Part shown: positions 1 through 12,905 of the stretch, in pieces
How positions within the stretch are numbered: the stretch's first letter is position 1
How the letters are laid out: every line of letters starts with the position of its first letter
NCBI GenBank assembly: GCA_038503075.1
Contig: JBCAML010000009.1
Span: forward strand, 434,001 to 498,000
Reading direction: 5' to 3'
From: Gyromitra esculenta
Lineage: Eukaryota; Ascomycota; Pezizomycetes; Pezizales; Discinaceae
DNA: 64,000 nt
Translations under genes and position numbers: made by a program
The notes under the pieces: model-generated
Databases searched by the model: none
What the model saw: only the letters and a program-made list of their open reading frames with translations
What the model was told of the DNA's origin: nothing

Positions 1-3000
1 GTACGATGTTTGTTCGTAGCGATTTCCTGGATGTCTTGGGCGACTCTTATCTGCGTCCGTAGGTAATCGTAGAGTTCTTGCATCTTTTGGCTGAATGAGG
101 CAGCGTCTAGACTTTGTGCATTGGCTTTGGTTGGAAGGAACGTTGTATCGAAGCGGGGATGGTACCCATAGTTAGCAAAGAAGGGGGAAACTTTGGTGCT
201 AGCTGACTCCTGGTTGTTCGCCGAAAACTCAGCCATTGGTAACCACTTGTTCCAATCTCCTTGTTGATAGGATACATAGGAACGTAGGTATTGTTCCATG
301 ACGGCATTCAATCTTTCCGTTTGTCCATCGGTCTCAGGGTGGAAGGCTGTTGACATTCGGGCTTGGATTCCAAGTCGTTGGCAGAGGTTTTTCCAGAAGT
401 AGGCGGTAAACTGAGTTCCTCGATCGGACGTGACATACGTTGGAAGGCCGTGGAGTTTCCAGATATGTTGCAGGTAGAGATCAGCTACTTCCCGGGAATT
501 AACAGTAGTATTACAGGGGATTAGATGTCGCATCTTTGATAAGCGATCGACGACCACCATGATAGCATCATATCCGTCTGATTCCGGGAGGCCTGTAACG
601 AAGTCCATCGATATTTCTTGCCAGGGACGGTTTGGGATGGGTAAGGGGCGGAGGACGCCTTGGGCCCGTTGAGTTGTAGGTTTTGCTTTCTGGCAGGTAT
701 GACAGTTACGGACATATCTACTGATTGACTCCCGCATCTTTGGCCAATAAAAGTTTCTCGAGAGAAGTTCAAAAGTCTTATCTCGTCCTGGGTGTCCTGC
801 CGCTGGGGTATCATGATGTCTTCGGATGAGTTCAAGTCTGAGAGGATCAAAGTCGGGGACGTAGAAACATTCTCGGTAACATAATAGGCCTTGAATGTTA
901 CTACATTCGCTCAGGGTGATCTCCTTTGACTGTTGTTCTTTGTTTTCCAGTGCTGCGAGTATCTTTTGAGGGAATTCATCAGTATCATAACCTTTTTGAA
1001 AGAGTTCTACGAGGGGGGCGTCCAATTCAGCGGCTTCATTTGATAAAGAAGCCGACAACAAACTTATCTTAGGGTCCACATTTTCCTTTTTCAATACCAC
1101 TTGGCTTTGATGTGCCAATCTTTCATCCCCTTCCTTGGGAAGATCTCCTGATCTTCTGGTCAATGCGTCTGGCTTCCCTCCTTGACTACCTGGGCGATAC
1201 GTAATTACGAAGTCAAAGCGGGAAAGATATTCAGCCCATCGTGCTTGTCGCCGGTTCAGTTGTTTTGTACTCATAAAATACTCGAGGTTTTTATGGTCGC
1301 TGATTACGTCGATAGGGTGTTTGGAACCTTCGAGTTCCGGACGCCACTCCTCAAATACTCTGATGATGGCTAGTAACTCCTTGTCGTATATCTCGTAATT
1401 ACATTCGGCAGGCGAATGTTTTTTAGAGAAAAATGCGACTGGGTGTAAAACTCCGGCGTCATCGTATTGGGAGAGTACTCCTCCGGATACGTAGTCGGAG
1501 GCGTCTGTTTCAATAATAATCTTCTTGTCTGGATCGAAGTGGATGAGAATGGGGGCAGTGGTAAAGGCGTATTTGAGGTTTTCGAAGGCTATATCGGCTT
1601 CGACGGTCCACTCAAAGGCAATGCCTTTCCTGGTGAGGGCGGTAAGCGGGGCTGCAAGTTTGGAGAATCCTAGGATGAATCGCCGGTAGAAGTTCGCAAA
1701 CCCTAAAAATGCTTGGACATCCTTGACGCTCTTTGGAGTTCCCCATTCTCGGACGGCTTTTAATTTCTCTTCGTCCATCTTAATGCCGTCGGGTGTGAGG
1801 ATTAGGCCTAGGTATTTTGTCGTCTGCACCTCAAACTCACATTTCTCGGGTTTGAGGAGGATGTTATTATCCTTCAGCGTTTGGAGAACCTTTCGAACAT
1901 GAGTTTGGTGTTCGTCGAAAGTATCACTGTAGATGAGAATATCATCTAGGTATGCGGTGCAAAAGACGTCTAGGTATTCAGTGAGGCAGTCGTTCACGAA
2001 GCGTTGGAAGGTGCCGGGAGCATTGGTTAGTCCAAAGGGCATCACCTGGTATTCGTAGAGGCCATAGCGGGTTCAGAAAGCGGTTTTCCATTCTTCTCCA
2101 TCGGCGATTCGAATTTGATGATAACTGTCGCGGAGGTCGAGTTTGGTGTACCATCGAGCTTTCGCTAATCGGTCCAGAGTTTCTCGTATAAGCGGGGAAG
2201 TGTATCGGTCCTTGACCGTAATGGCGTTTAGGCCTCTATAGTCAACACATAATCGGAGGGAGCCGTCTGCTTTTTTCACGAACAATACGGGGGAGCCGGC
2301 AGGAGAGGAGCTAGCGCGAATGAAGCCTTTTTCTAGGTTATCTTCGATATATTTCTTAAGAACGATTAGTTCCTCCCTTGACATTCCATAAAGTGGTCCA
2401 AATGGTGCCTCTTTCCCTTCCATTAGTTGTATCTTGTGGTCGTAGGGGCGACGTGGGGGTAGTCCTTGTGCCTTTGCTTTGTCGAACATGTCCAGGAAGT
2501 CATGATACTCTGCAGGGATTCTAGACTTCCATTCTTCTTTAGTTGTCTTATTGTCTATGAGTTTGTTTATTTCATAGAGGGACATGGCGTAGGCTTGGTG
2601 AGAGTGTTTTCGAGCAAGAGTCCTGAAACTGGCAGCGCCAATGAAGGATAGATTTAGTTTGGGGGGAGCGGGGATCGAGGGTGTTGATACCGGAGGTAGG
2701 CGAGGGGCACAGCGGGTGGTGCAGAGTTTAGAGTTAAACTCAATGCGTTTATCGGCAAAGTGAAGGTGAACATCATGGTGATTCATCCAAGGGATTCCTA
2801 ACACTAGGGGATAGTGTCCCAACTGGGTCACGAAGCAGGGGGCTTGTTCTTGGTGCTGTTGGATGGATAAGTTGATATTGGCGAGGTGAGTAATGTCTCC
2901 TGAGGCAACTGGACGGCCATCGATTACTTCGAGTTGTCTGGGTATTTTTAACGGGGAAAGGGGAAGAGAGTGGTGACTCGCGAAACTCTTGTCAATGAAT

Positions 3001-3215
3001 GCAAATCCAGAGGCTCCAGTGTCTAGCAAAGCGTGTGTTTTGATGATTTTATTATTATGGGAAATATTGCACGAAATTACAAAATGTTCCCCATCTAACT
3101 GATCCTCCACGCTTAAACTAGAAACTGAAAACCCAGAAATTGAAAATGCAGACAAAGGAGAAGAGGACGGAACCAAGGCAGGGTCACTGGTCAGCCTTGG
3201 TTGAACTAGTTTAAA
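1..3215 (-). pseudogene. pol: pol of copy A: protease, RT, RNase H, integrase (one stop, partial)
   Basis: Pol polyprotein in the -1 frame relative to gag. Visible in order: retropepsin motif ALLDTGASGF near 3030; reverse transcriptase with [11 protein letters not shown] and a YLDD-type box near 1920-1960; RNase H with VETDASD near 1510; integrase with an HHCC zinc domain near 700-830 and the TSDRGTQF motif near 415-430. A TGA at about 2070-2072 replaces an arginine codon that is CGA in copy C. Otherwise the frame appears open to the window edge, so it looks like a recently killed gene. The chromodomain would lie outside the window. Confidence 0.85.
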
Positions 3216-4536
3216 GCCTCGCTTGAGGCACTGGCGGATTCTAAGGCAAAAAACTGAGGGGGGAGAGGCGGTGGTGGTAGAGAGGAGGCCGGAGGTGTGC
3301 GATTGGCGGGTGGTGCAGTGAGAGCCCCTCTCATCGTGGGTTTCTTTGGGGCGGAAGGGCAGTTGGCGTAGGAATGATCGGGAGCGGCGCAGAACATGCA
3401 TTTTCCTGTGGCACGGCGCCATTGCTTCTCTTCTTCCGACAGCTTTCTCCTGCCGTTGACTATGGTGTATCTTTGGTCCTGGGGGGGGCGAGAAAAGTTG
3501 CTAGTGCGTCCGAAAGAGAGATCCATAGGAGCAAGGCCTCCTGGTACGAATGATGAGGCGGGGACGAAGGGAGTCATTGCACTGGCTGGGGCACTAAACT
3601 GTCCCATATTCTCGCGGGTATTCCCTCGTTTCTCTGCCTTGCGGGCTCGGATGCGATTGTCCATTCGGGTAAGGACCAGGATCATGTCGTTGAGAGTGGC
3701 GGGCGTAGCGGCGGCGAAGACCATAGCTTCCTTTAGTTCTTCTGACATACCATGCTCAAGGGCATCCATCTTCGAATTTTCATCGAAGTTTAGTTGTCCC
3801 ATGACGCGTTGAAAATCCGCTAGGTAGGCGGAAAAGTCGCGTTTGCTTGGCGAAGTTGGTGCAATTCTCGTCGTGCAGTACCGGTGGGGTCAGGGTCTCC
3901 GAAGGCAGTCTCAAGGCGGCGATGAGGGCGGCGGCGTTGGCCCAGGTTGTGAGGCCGGAAGGAAGAACCGTGTGTCGGACTTGTTCCAGCGCTCGCCAAG
4001 CGGTTGATCGTGTAGAGAATCATGGTATTCTCGTCAGCGAATCGATCCCTGTTAACCGCAAGTTTTGAACGGAGTTGGAGGATGAAGCCGGGGAGTTTCG
4101 CCCTGGATCCGTCAAATTTCTCCGGGTCTGGCATACGTTCAGAGCGATGGATGGTGACTGATGGCGGCGGGGGAGTGGCTGTGAGATTTGGTGGAGCCGG
4201 GGGGAGAGAAAGATTTGCACGAGCCTCATTCCGTTCTCGACGTAGTCGGTCAATGAGGGCTGAGGCGTCACTGACCCGTTGGTCTTGTTGTTGGGCGTGG
4301 AGATTGGCGTTGTTTGTTTGGATCTGGGCGGTGTTGAGTTTTATTTCTAACTCCTGCGTTCCTTCTTGCAGGACATCAATCTGATCTTCGAGAGCCTGGT
4401 TGAGTTCCCGGAGTCGGTTATACAATTCAACGGGGTCGTCTCTATAGGCCTGAGCGAAGGCCTCCTTTGTGGGGAAGCGGGGTGTGGCGACAGCGGCTCC
4501 TTCAGTGGAAGGGCCAGCGGGAGTGGGTAAGCTCAT
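3206..4536 (-). pseudogene. gag: gag of copy A (frameshifted)
   Basis: Capsid/nucleocapsid gene starting at the ATG of MSLPTPAG. It holds the coiled-coil stretch LNQALEDQIDVLQE, the retrotransposon gag domain (PEKFDGSRAKLPGF) and a CCHC zinc knuckle (CMFCAAPDHSYANC, C-X2-C-X4-H-X4-C) that binds element RNA. Compared with copies B and C, bases are missing near 3990-4000 and near 3850, so the middle of the domain shifts frame and the protein is broken in two. It ends at a TAG at 3206-3208 just after the TTTAAAC slip site. Confidence 0.85.
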
Positions 4537-4539
4537 GAT

Positions 4540-4690
4540 GTTGGTGTTGGTCGGGGAAGAGTTCTTGTGTAGGTACTCTTGATCCAGCCACTCAGGAATG
4601 ACTTCAACTAAAGGTTGTGGTTTCGCAACGTTAAGCAAGGGAAGATGCTTAGAATGGATTGGCGAATCTGAGTGATGATTCCCATGAAAC
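4540..4690 (-). other. leader peptide (PEWLD) region of copy A
   Basis: Between LTR and gag the minus strand encodes a peptide related to the upstream ORFs of copies E and F (IRQSIL..FPCLT, then VIPEWLDQEYL). In A a one-base shift separates the two halves, and the PEWLD half has become continuous with gag. Confidence 0.55.
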
Positions 4691-4735
4691 GTGTTGTTTC
4701 TGCGGTAGAAGGTGTAGATGGTGGAAGCAACGTAA

Positions 4736-5151
4736 TCTCACGGTTGGGTCCCTCGTTAAGCCCTTCAGTATCCTGAAGGTGAGCAGTGCTACTTAATGAG
4801 GTATCAACGTGTTCGAAGAGTGCAGCGTTTCTACAAGTTCTACGAAGGGTCTATCTCAGGCGAGATAAGTGCAGCGAGGTGGACAGCGACAGCGAGGATC
4901 CTGAGATAGAACCGAGATATTTTTCCAACAAGTACAGGAGAAGGTAAACGAGAACGTTGCTTAAGGAAAGAGAAAGAGAAAGAACACAAGCGACAAAAAC
5001 CCATCTCTTAAATACCCCGCTTTTCGACCACGATGACTCATAACTAAGAAATAACCGAAAGCAACCGAAACACAATAACATTGTAATCCTGAACCAAAAG
5101 CAGCAACCCCAACAATATCCTTGACCCGACTACTCCTTGATATCCGTGAAA
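4736..5151 (-). repeat. 5' LTR of copy A
   Basis: 416 bp, in transcription order beginning TTTCACGG and ending CCGTGAGA. It holds the family TATA-like box (GTATTTAAG), the AAGCAACGT element and the palindrome CCTTCAG...CTGAAGG at 4762-4779. It abuts GAGAG on the right, where element B's pol resumes. Confidence 0.9.
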
Positions 5152-8100
5152 GAGAGCGCGTCATGGGCCGCAGGTTTCAATAAAGATACATGGAAGACAG
5201 GGTGATACTTGACCGAGGAGGGCAGATCGACTTCATAGGCGAAAGGGGAAATTAGTTTCTTGATTGGATAAGGCCCCATCCACTTCCAGTCCAATTTCCT
5301 CGCATTACGGGTTGTTCGGATATTCTTCATTGACACGAAGACTTGATTATTGATCTGGTACGCCGGGGCTGGTATCCGATGTTTATTTGTGGCTATCTCT
5401 TGAATATCCTGCGCCGTTCTGATTTGGGTACGGAGGTAGTCGTTTAACTCTTCCATCTTACTAGCAAAGGATGCCGCGTCTAAGCTCTGGGAAACCGTTT
5501 TAATTGGAACGACGGAGGTATCGAAACGTGGGTGATAGCCATAATTGGCAAAGAATGGGGAGACTTTAGTACTGGCCGATTCTTGGTTATTAGCAGAGAA
5601 TTCGGCCATCGGTAGCCATTTACTCCAATCTTCCTGTTGGTAGGACACATAAGAATGAAGATACTGTTCCATTACAGCATTGAGTCTTTCGGTCTGTCCA
5701 TCTGTTTCTGGATGAAAGGCTGTGGACATTCGTGGTTGAATCCCGAGGCGTTGGCAAAGTTCTTTCCAAAAATGGGCTGTAAATTGAGTCCCGCGGTCAG
5801 AGGTAACGTGCAAGGGTAACCCGTGGAGTTTCCATATATGTTGGAGATATAAATCAGCAACATCTCTGGAGTTGACCGTTGTATTACAAGGAATAAGATG
5901 TCGCATTTTTGATAAGCGGTCAACCACTACCATAATTGCATCGTAACCATCTGATTCTGGAAGACCTGTTACGAAATCCATCGATATTTCCTGCCAGGGG
6001 CGATTTGGGATGGGGAGGGGGCGAAGGACACCTTGAGTTCGCTGAGTCAATGGCTTCGCTTTTTGGCAGATATGACAGTTCCTGACGTATTTACTAATCG
6101 ATTCTCTCATTTTGGGCCAGTAAAAGCTTCTAGACAGAAGTTCGAAAGTCTTATCTCGTCCAGGGTGTCCTGCCGCAGGGGTATCGTGATGTCTTCTAAT
6201 TAGTTCCAATCGGAGGGGATCATAGTCTGGGACATAAAGGTTTCCTCAGTAGTAGAGCTTATCGTTTCTCTTATTGCACTCACTAAGGGTAATTTCCTTC
6301 GACTGTTGTTCCTTATTCTCCAGTGCTAAAAGTATTTTTTCAGGGAACTTGTCAGCGATATATCCTTCTAGAAAGAGTTTTTCTAGGGGTGCGTCCAGTT
6401 CAGCGGCTTCATTTGACAAAGAAGCCGACAACAAACTTAGCTTAGGATCAATATTCTCTTTTTTTAACACCACTTGGCTCTGATGTGCCAGTCTTTCATC
6501 CCCTTCCTTGGGGAGATCTCCCGATCTCCTAGTCAGTGCATCGGGTTTTCCTCCTTGGCTCCCTGGTCGGTATGTGATCACAAAGTCGAAGCGTGATAAA
6601 TATTCAGCCCATCTAGCTTGACGTCGATTGAGTTGCTTAGTACTCATAAAGAACTCTAGATTTTTGTGGTCACTGATCACATCAATCGGGTGCTTTGATC
6701 CTTCGAGTTCAGGGCGCCATTCCTCGAAAACTCGGATAATGGCCAACAATTCCTTATCGTAAATCTCGTAGTTACATTCCGCGGGGGAGTGTTTCTTTGA
6801 GAAAAAGGCCACTGGGTGTAGAACGCCGTTGTCGTCATACTGGGATAGGACTCCTCCCGACACGAAGTCTGAGGCATCCGTTTCCACGATGATTTTCTTA
6901 TCAGGGTCGAAGTGAATAAGGACTGGAGCAGTAGTGAAGGCGTGTTTAAGATTTTCGAAGGCTATATCAGCTTCGATAGTCCATTCGAAAGCGATGCCTT
7001 TCCGAGTAAGAGCAGTAAGGGGGGCAGCAAGTTTAGAGAATCCTAGGATAAATCGACGATAAAAATTGGCAAAACCTAAGAATGCTTGAACGTCTTTTAC
7101 GCTCTTCGGCGTTCCCCATTCTCGGACGGCCTTGAGTTTCTCCTCATCCATCTTAATGCCATTAGGGGTGAGGATAAGCCCGAGGTACTTAGTAGTTTGT
7201 ACCTCGAATTCACATTTTTCCGGCTTTAGTAGAATGTCATTGTCTTTGAGGGTTTGGAGGACCTTGCGAACGTGGACCTGATGTTCGGCGAAAGTGTCGC
7301 TGTAAATGAGAATATCGTCCAGATAGGCAGTGCAAAAGATATCCAGGTATTCTCGGAGGCAGTCGTTGACAAAGCGTTGAAAAGTCCCGGGTGCATTAGT
7401 TAAGCCGAATGGCATAACTTGATACTCGTAGAGTCCGTATCGAGTGCGGAAGGCAGTCTTCCATTCATCTCCCTCAGCAATGCGGATTTGATGGTAACCA
7501 TCACGGAGGTCAAGTTTGGTGTACCATTGTGCTTTTGCTAGTCGATCAAGGGTTTCGCGGATGAGGGGAGAGGTATAACGGTCCTTGACTGTAATCGCAT
7601 TGAGGCCACGGTAGTCTACACATAAGCGGAGGGAGCCATCAGCCTTTTTGACAAAGAGAACAGGGGATCCGGCAGGTGAAGAACTGGCCCGGATAAACCC
7701 TTTCTCAAGGTTGTCTTCAATATATTTTTTTAGGACGATGAGCTCTTCTCGAGACATTCCGTACAGAGGACCAAATGGGGCTTCTTTCCCATCTTGAAGT
7801 TGTATCTTATGGTCATACGGTCGGCGTGGGGATAGACCTTGGGCTTTCTTCTTATCAAACATATCTAAGAAGTCGTGATATTCGGCGGGGATCCTGGCTC
7901 TCCATTCTTCCTTTGTAGTTTTCTCCTCTAGAATTCTGTTAATTTCGTAGAGGGACATCGCGTAAGCTTGTAGGGACCGTTTTCGAGTAAGGGTCCTGAA
8001 GCTGGCGGCGTTGATGAAAGAAACGTTAAGCTTAACTGGGGCGGGGATCGAGGGGGCGGAAACAATAGCGGCGTCAGCGGAACAGTGGGTGGTGCAGAGT

Positions 8101-8588
8101 TTAGAGTTAAACTCAATGCGCTTGTCGGCAAAATGGAGGCGAACATCATGGTAATTCATCCACGGAATTCCTAACACCAAGGGGTAATGGCCCAACTGGG
8201 TTACAAAGCACGGGGCTTGTTCTTGGTGTTGTTGGATGGATAGATTGAGATTCGCGATATGTGTGATGGCTCCTGAGGCGACAGGTCGGCCATCTATGAC
8301 TTCTAATTGTCTGGGGGTTTTGAGAGGGGAGAGAGGTAGAGAGTGGTGACTCGCAAATTCTTTATCAATGAAGGCGAATCCAGAGGCTCCAGTGTCCAAT
8401 AGTGCATGAGTTTTAATAATTTTATTGCTATGGGAAATGTTACAAGAAATAACAAAGTGTTCCCCATCCAGCTGATCCTCCATGCAAATATCCGACACTG
8501 AAAACCCCGAAATAGAAAACGCGGACAAAGGTAAAGAAAAAGGAACCGAAGCAGGGTCACTGGTCGACTTCGGTAGAACTAGTTTAAA
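5152..8588 (-). pseudogene. pol: pol of copy B (one nonsense codon; chromodomain cut off)
   Basis: Long pol frame with retropepsin (ALLDTGASGF near 8390), RT ([22 protein letters not shown] near 7300), RNase H (VETDASDF near 6880) and integrase ([13 protein letters not shown] near 6190, [18 protein letters not shown]). A TGA at 6246-6248 stands where copy C has CGA (arginine), just upstream of the integrase zinc domain; both sides stay in the same frame. After LLKPAAHDALS the frame runs into A's LTR, so the chromodomain seen in copy C is missing here. Confidence 0.88.
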
Positions 8589-9834
8589 GCCTCGTCTGAG
8601 GCGCCTGGTGCATCGATAGCAAAAAACTGGGGAGGCAACGGAGGAGGGGGAAGTTGGCGAGCTGAGGAGGCGGGGGGATTAGGAGCATTGGCGAGATTGG
8701 TGAGGGCTCCTCTCATGGCGGGTTTTTTTGGGGCAGAGGGGCAATTGGCGTAGGAATGGTTGGGGGCGGCACAGAACATACATTTCCCAGTGGAGCGGCG
8801 CCACTGTTTCTCTTCTTCTGAGAGCTTCCGTCTTCCATTAACGATTGTGTACCTTTGGTCCTGAGGAGGGCGAGAGAGATTGCTGGTGCGGCCAAAGGAC
8901 AAATCCATAGGGGCTAATCCTCTTGGAGTGAAAGAGGAGGCAGGGGTGAAGGCGGAAGGGGCACTGAATTGTCCCATGGTGTCGCGAGCGTTCCCTCGTT
9001 TTTCCGCTTTACGGGCTCTGATGCGGTTATCCATTCGGGTAAGAGTGAGGATTGTATCGTTGAGGTTCGTAGGGATGGCGGGGGCGAAAACCATGGCTTC
9101 TTTTAGTTCCTCGGACATGCCATGTTCAAGGGCATCCATTTTCGAGTTTTCGTCGAAATTAAGTTGTCCCATGATTCTCTGAAAATCGGCTAGGTATGCC
9201 GAGAAGTCTCGCTTGCCTTGACGAAGTTGGTGTAATTCTTGTCGGGCGGTGCCGGTGGGGTCGGGGTCTCCAAATGCCGTTTCCAGTGCGGTGATCAATT
9301 GCTCAGCGCTGGTCCAGGTGGTGAGGCCTGAAGGGAGAACCGTATGACGGACTTGTTCCAAGGCTGCTCCTTCTAGTCGATTGATGGTATATAGTATCAT
9401 CGTGGTCTCGTTTGCGAAACGGTCTCGGTTGACCGTGAGTTTGGAGCGCAGCTGAAGTATAAAACCGGGGAGCTTAGCTCGAGACCCATCGAATTTCTCG
9501 GGATCTGGCATACTCTCTGAGCGGTGGGAGTTCGTTGATGGAGGTGGGGTGGCGCTGAGATTTGGGGGTGCGGGGGGTGCTTGAATGGTGGCACGAGCTT
9601 CGTTTCGTTCTTGTCGTAGCCGGGCGATTGAGCTGGCCGCTTCCGTGACCCGTTGGTCCTGTTCGGTAGCGTGCCGAAGTGTGTTGTCAGTCTGAATGCG
9701 AGCTGTATTGAGTTTGACCTCGTTTTCTCGCTCGCTTTCCTGGAGGACGTCGATTTGGTCCTCGAGGGCTTGGTTAAGATCCCTGAGTTCGTTGTATAGT
9801 TCTGCTGGGTCTTCTCGGTAGGCTTGGGCGAAGG
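8579..9834 (-). pseudogene. gag: gag of copy B, main part (split by copy C)
   Basis: Gag domain and CCHC knuckle (CMFCAAPNHSYANC) followed by a proline-rich tail; stop TAG just after the TTTAAAC slip site (8582-8588). The N-terminal 45 bases are 6.2 kb away at 16093-16137 because copy C inserted with duplication of CTTCC. The distal piece also lacks one G relative to copy D (GTGGGAAG against GTGGGGAAG), so even without C the gene would be frameshifted. Confidence 0.85.
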
Positions 9835-9839
9835 CTTCC

Positions 9840-10241
9840 TCTCATGGTTGAGTCCCTCATTAAGCCCTTCAGTATCCCTGAAGGTGAGCAGCTACTTAAT
9901 AAGGTATCAACGCGTTCAAAGTGCAGCGTTTCTACAGGTTCTACGATGGGTCTATCTCAGGCGAGATAAGTGCAGTGGAGTGGACAGCGACAGCAAGGAT
10001 TCTGAGATAGAACCAAGATAGTTATTCCGACAGGTACAGGAGAAGGTAAACGAGAACGTTGCTTAAGGAAAGAAAAGAAGAAGAACAAGAACGACCGAAA
10101 TCCATCGCTTAAATACCCCACTTTCTTTAACAAAACTTATACCCGAAAATATCCGAACAACAAAGGGATTGTACAACAATCCAATCAACAATACAACTAG
10201 TAACTGGACCATGCACCGTTGCCTTAAATCAATCCATGAAA
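9840..10241 (-). repeat. 3' LTR of copy C
   Basis: 402 bp; minus strand begins TTTCATGGATTGA and ends CATGAGA. Its first bases supply the stop codon of pol (TGA at 10229-10231). Confidence 0.92.
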
Positions 10242-10246
10242 GTAGC

Positions 10247-10256
10247 TCCCCCCTTC
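10247..10256 (-). promoter_or_regulatory. polypurine tract of copy C
   Basis: GAAGGGGGGA on the minus strand, five bases before the 3' LTR; expected second-strand primer. It lies inside the pol frame and encodes part of LKGGAT. Confidence 0.7.
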
Positions 10257-12486
10257 AAGCGTGAGCTCCTGCGAACACTAGGAATAGTTGATGTCGGGAT
10301 AGCTAGGAATTTTTCTAATGCCGAAGTATCTACAAGGTCCTCAGCGGGTTCCCAGGTAGGGTGAGCATAACCGGTCCATTCGACGAGGTACTGTTGTTTC
10401 TTGCGATATGTCCGCTGGTCCAAGATTTTCTCGATATAATATTCCTCTTGGTCGTTGACAATAACAGGTGCCGGTGGGGGAATAATTTGTCCTGGGAGAG
10501 CATCATAGGCCGCATGTTTTAATAAAGAAACATGGAAGACAGGGTGGTACTTGACCGAGGACGGGAGGTCAACTTCATAGGCAAACGGGGAAATCATCTT
10601 TTTGATCGGATAAGGTCCCATCCATTTCCAATCCAGCTTCCTGGCATTACGGGTGGTTCGAATGTTCTTCATTGAAACGAAGACATGGTCATCAACTCTG
10701 TAAGCTGGAGCAGGTGTACGGTGTCTATTGGTAGCCGTTTCCTGGATATCCTGAGCTGTTCTTATCTGCGTCCGTAGGTGATCATAGAGCTCTTGCATGG
10801 TTTGACTAAACGAAGCAGCATCTAGGCTCTGAGGGGTTGCTTGGGTTGGGAGGAGAGTAGTATCAAAGCGAGGATGATACCCGTAGTTAGCGAAAAAAGG
10901 GGAAACCTTAGTACTAGAGGATTCCTGGTTGTTTGCTGAAAACTCGGCCATAGGTAACCAATTACTCCAGTCCTCTTGTTGATAGGACACATAGGATCGT
11001 AGGTACTGTTCCATAACCGCGTTTAGTCTCTCTGTCTGTCTGTCTGTTTCGGGATGGAAGGCAGTGGACATTCTGGCTTGAATCCCAAGGCGTTGACATA
11101 ACTCCTTCCAAAAGTATGCCGTAAATTGGGTACCTCGATCCGATGTAATATGTGTAGGTAGTCCATGTAATTTCCAGACGTGTTGTAGGTATAACTCAGC
11201 TACGTCTCGGGAATTGACGGTAGTGTTACAAGGGATAAGGTGACGCATTTTAGATAGACGGTCGACTACTACCATAATAGCGTCATAACCATTTGATTCG
11301 GGTAAGCCGGTAACGAAATCCATAGAGATTTCTTGCCATGGTTGGTTCGGAATGGGTAGGGGGCGGAGAACTCCTTGAGTACGTTGGGTGATTGGTTTTG
11401 CTTTCTGGCAGATATGGCAGTTACGGACATATCTACTGATTGACTCCCTCATCTTGGGCCAATAGAATCTTCTAGCAAGGAGTTCGAAGGTCTTATCCCG
11501 TCCTGGGTGACCAGCAGCAGGGATATCATGGTGTCTTTTGATCAATTCAAGGCGGAGGGGAGCAAAGTCTGGAACGTAGATACAGTCTCGGTAATAGAGT
11601 TTTCCGTTTTCTTCTTTGCACTCGCTTAAGGTGATCTCCTTAGATCGTTGGTCCTTATTTCTTAACGCTAGGAGGATTTTCTCAGGGAATTTATCAGCGG
11701 TATATCCTTCTTTAAAGAGTTTTAGTAGGGGGTCGTCCAGTTCAGCGGCTTCATTTGATAAAGAAGCCGACAACAAACTTAGCTTAGGATCTATATTTTC
11801 CTTCTTTAGCACCACCTGGCTTTGGTGTGCTAATCTTTCATCCCCTTCCTTGGGGAGATCTCCCGATCTCCGAGTCAAAGCGTCCGGTTTTCCTCCTTCT
11901 TTGCCTGGTCGATATGTGATTACAAAATCGAAGCGGGATAGGTACTCAGCCCATCTGGCTTGACGACGGTTGAGTTGCTTGGTGCTCATAAAGTATTCAA
12001 GATTCTTATGGTCACTGATCACGTCGATAGGGTGCTTTGATCCCTCAAGCTCTGGGCGCCATTCTTCAAAAACACGGATGATGGCCAACAGTTCTTTGTC
12101 GTAAATCTCATAGTTGCATTCCGCTGGGGAATGTTTCTTCGAGAAGAAGGCCACCGGGTGTAGAACACCGTTATCATCGTACTGGGACAGGACTCCTCCG
12201 GACACAAAGTCTGAGGCATCTGTTTCCACAATGATTTTCTTGTCTGGATCGAAGTGGATGAGGATCGGGGCAGTGGTAAAGGCATGTTTGAGGTTTTCGA
12301 AGGCTATATCAGCTTCGACAGTCCACTCAAAAACAATGCCTTTCTTGGTGAGGGCGGTGAGCGGGGCAGCAAGTTTGGAGAAACCTAGGATGAATCGACG
12401 GTAGAAATTGGCAAAACCCAAAAATGCTTGGACATCCTTTACACTCTTTGGTGTCCCCCATTCTCGGACGGCTTTGAGTTTCTCCT

Positions 12487-12905
12487 TTTCAAGGATTAGG
12501 AATAGGGTTAGAATTTGGTACGATGGTGGTTACGGGTTGTGGATCTTTTCTTATAATCTTATTGTAGTTCGGCTGCGTTTCGGGTGTTGTCAGGTTGATG
12601 ATTGTGTCACCGAAAAGCGGGGTATTTAAGCGGAGGATCTCGATTGTTGTTGTTTCTTCTCTCTCTCTTTTCTTAAGCAACGTTCTCGTTTACCTTCTGC
12701 TGAAATCATTGGAATACTATCTCGGTTCTACCTCAGAGCCCTCGCTGTCGCTGTCTACCTCTCCACACTTATCTCGCCTTGAGATAGACCCCTCGTAGAA
12801 CCTGTAGAAACGTCGCGTACCTTGAACGTGTTGTTTACCTCGCTTAAGTAGCACTGCTTACTTTCAGGGATACTGAAAGGCTTAACGAGGGACTCAACCG
12901 TGAGA
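12487..12905 (+). repeat. solo LTR in pol of copy C
   Basis: 419 bp in plus orientation, TTTCAAGG...CCGTGAGA, with a perfect CTCCT duplication at 12482-12486 and 12906-12910. The uninterrupted homologues (for example copy E near 18335) read straight through CTCCTCGTCC, which proves the ends. It holds a TATA-like TATTTAAG (12623-12630), AAGCAACGT (12675-12683) and a variant palindrome CTTTCAG/CTGAAAG. Confidence 0.95.

Larger units (their letters stand above)
1..5151 (-). mobile_element. Ty3/gypsy chromovirus copy A (3' end outside window)
   Basis: LTR retrotransposon read on the minus strand and cut by the left window edge. From right to left it has a 5' LTR (4736-5151), a leader, gag (about 4536-3206) and pol (3215 to 1, ending inside the integrase C-terminal part). 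It is inserted in element B's pol: the bases right of its LTR (GAGAG, 5152-5156) continue B's reading frame, so a second GAGAG is predicted left of the window. Gag is broken by frameshifts and pol by one nonsense codon, so this copy is not autonomous. It belongs to the subfamily with a longer leader that carries a PEWLD peptide. Confidence 0.9.
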
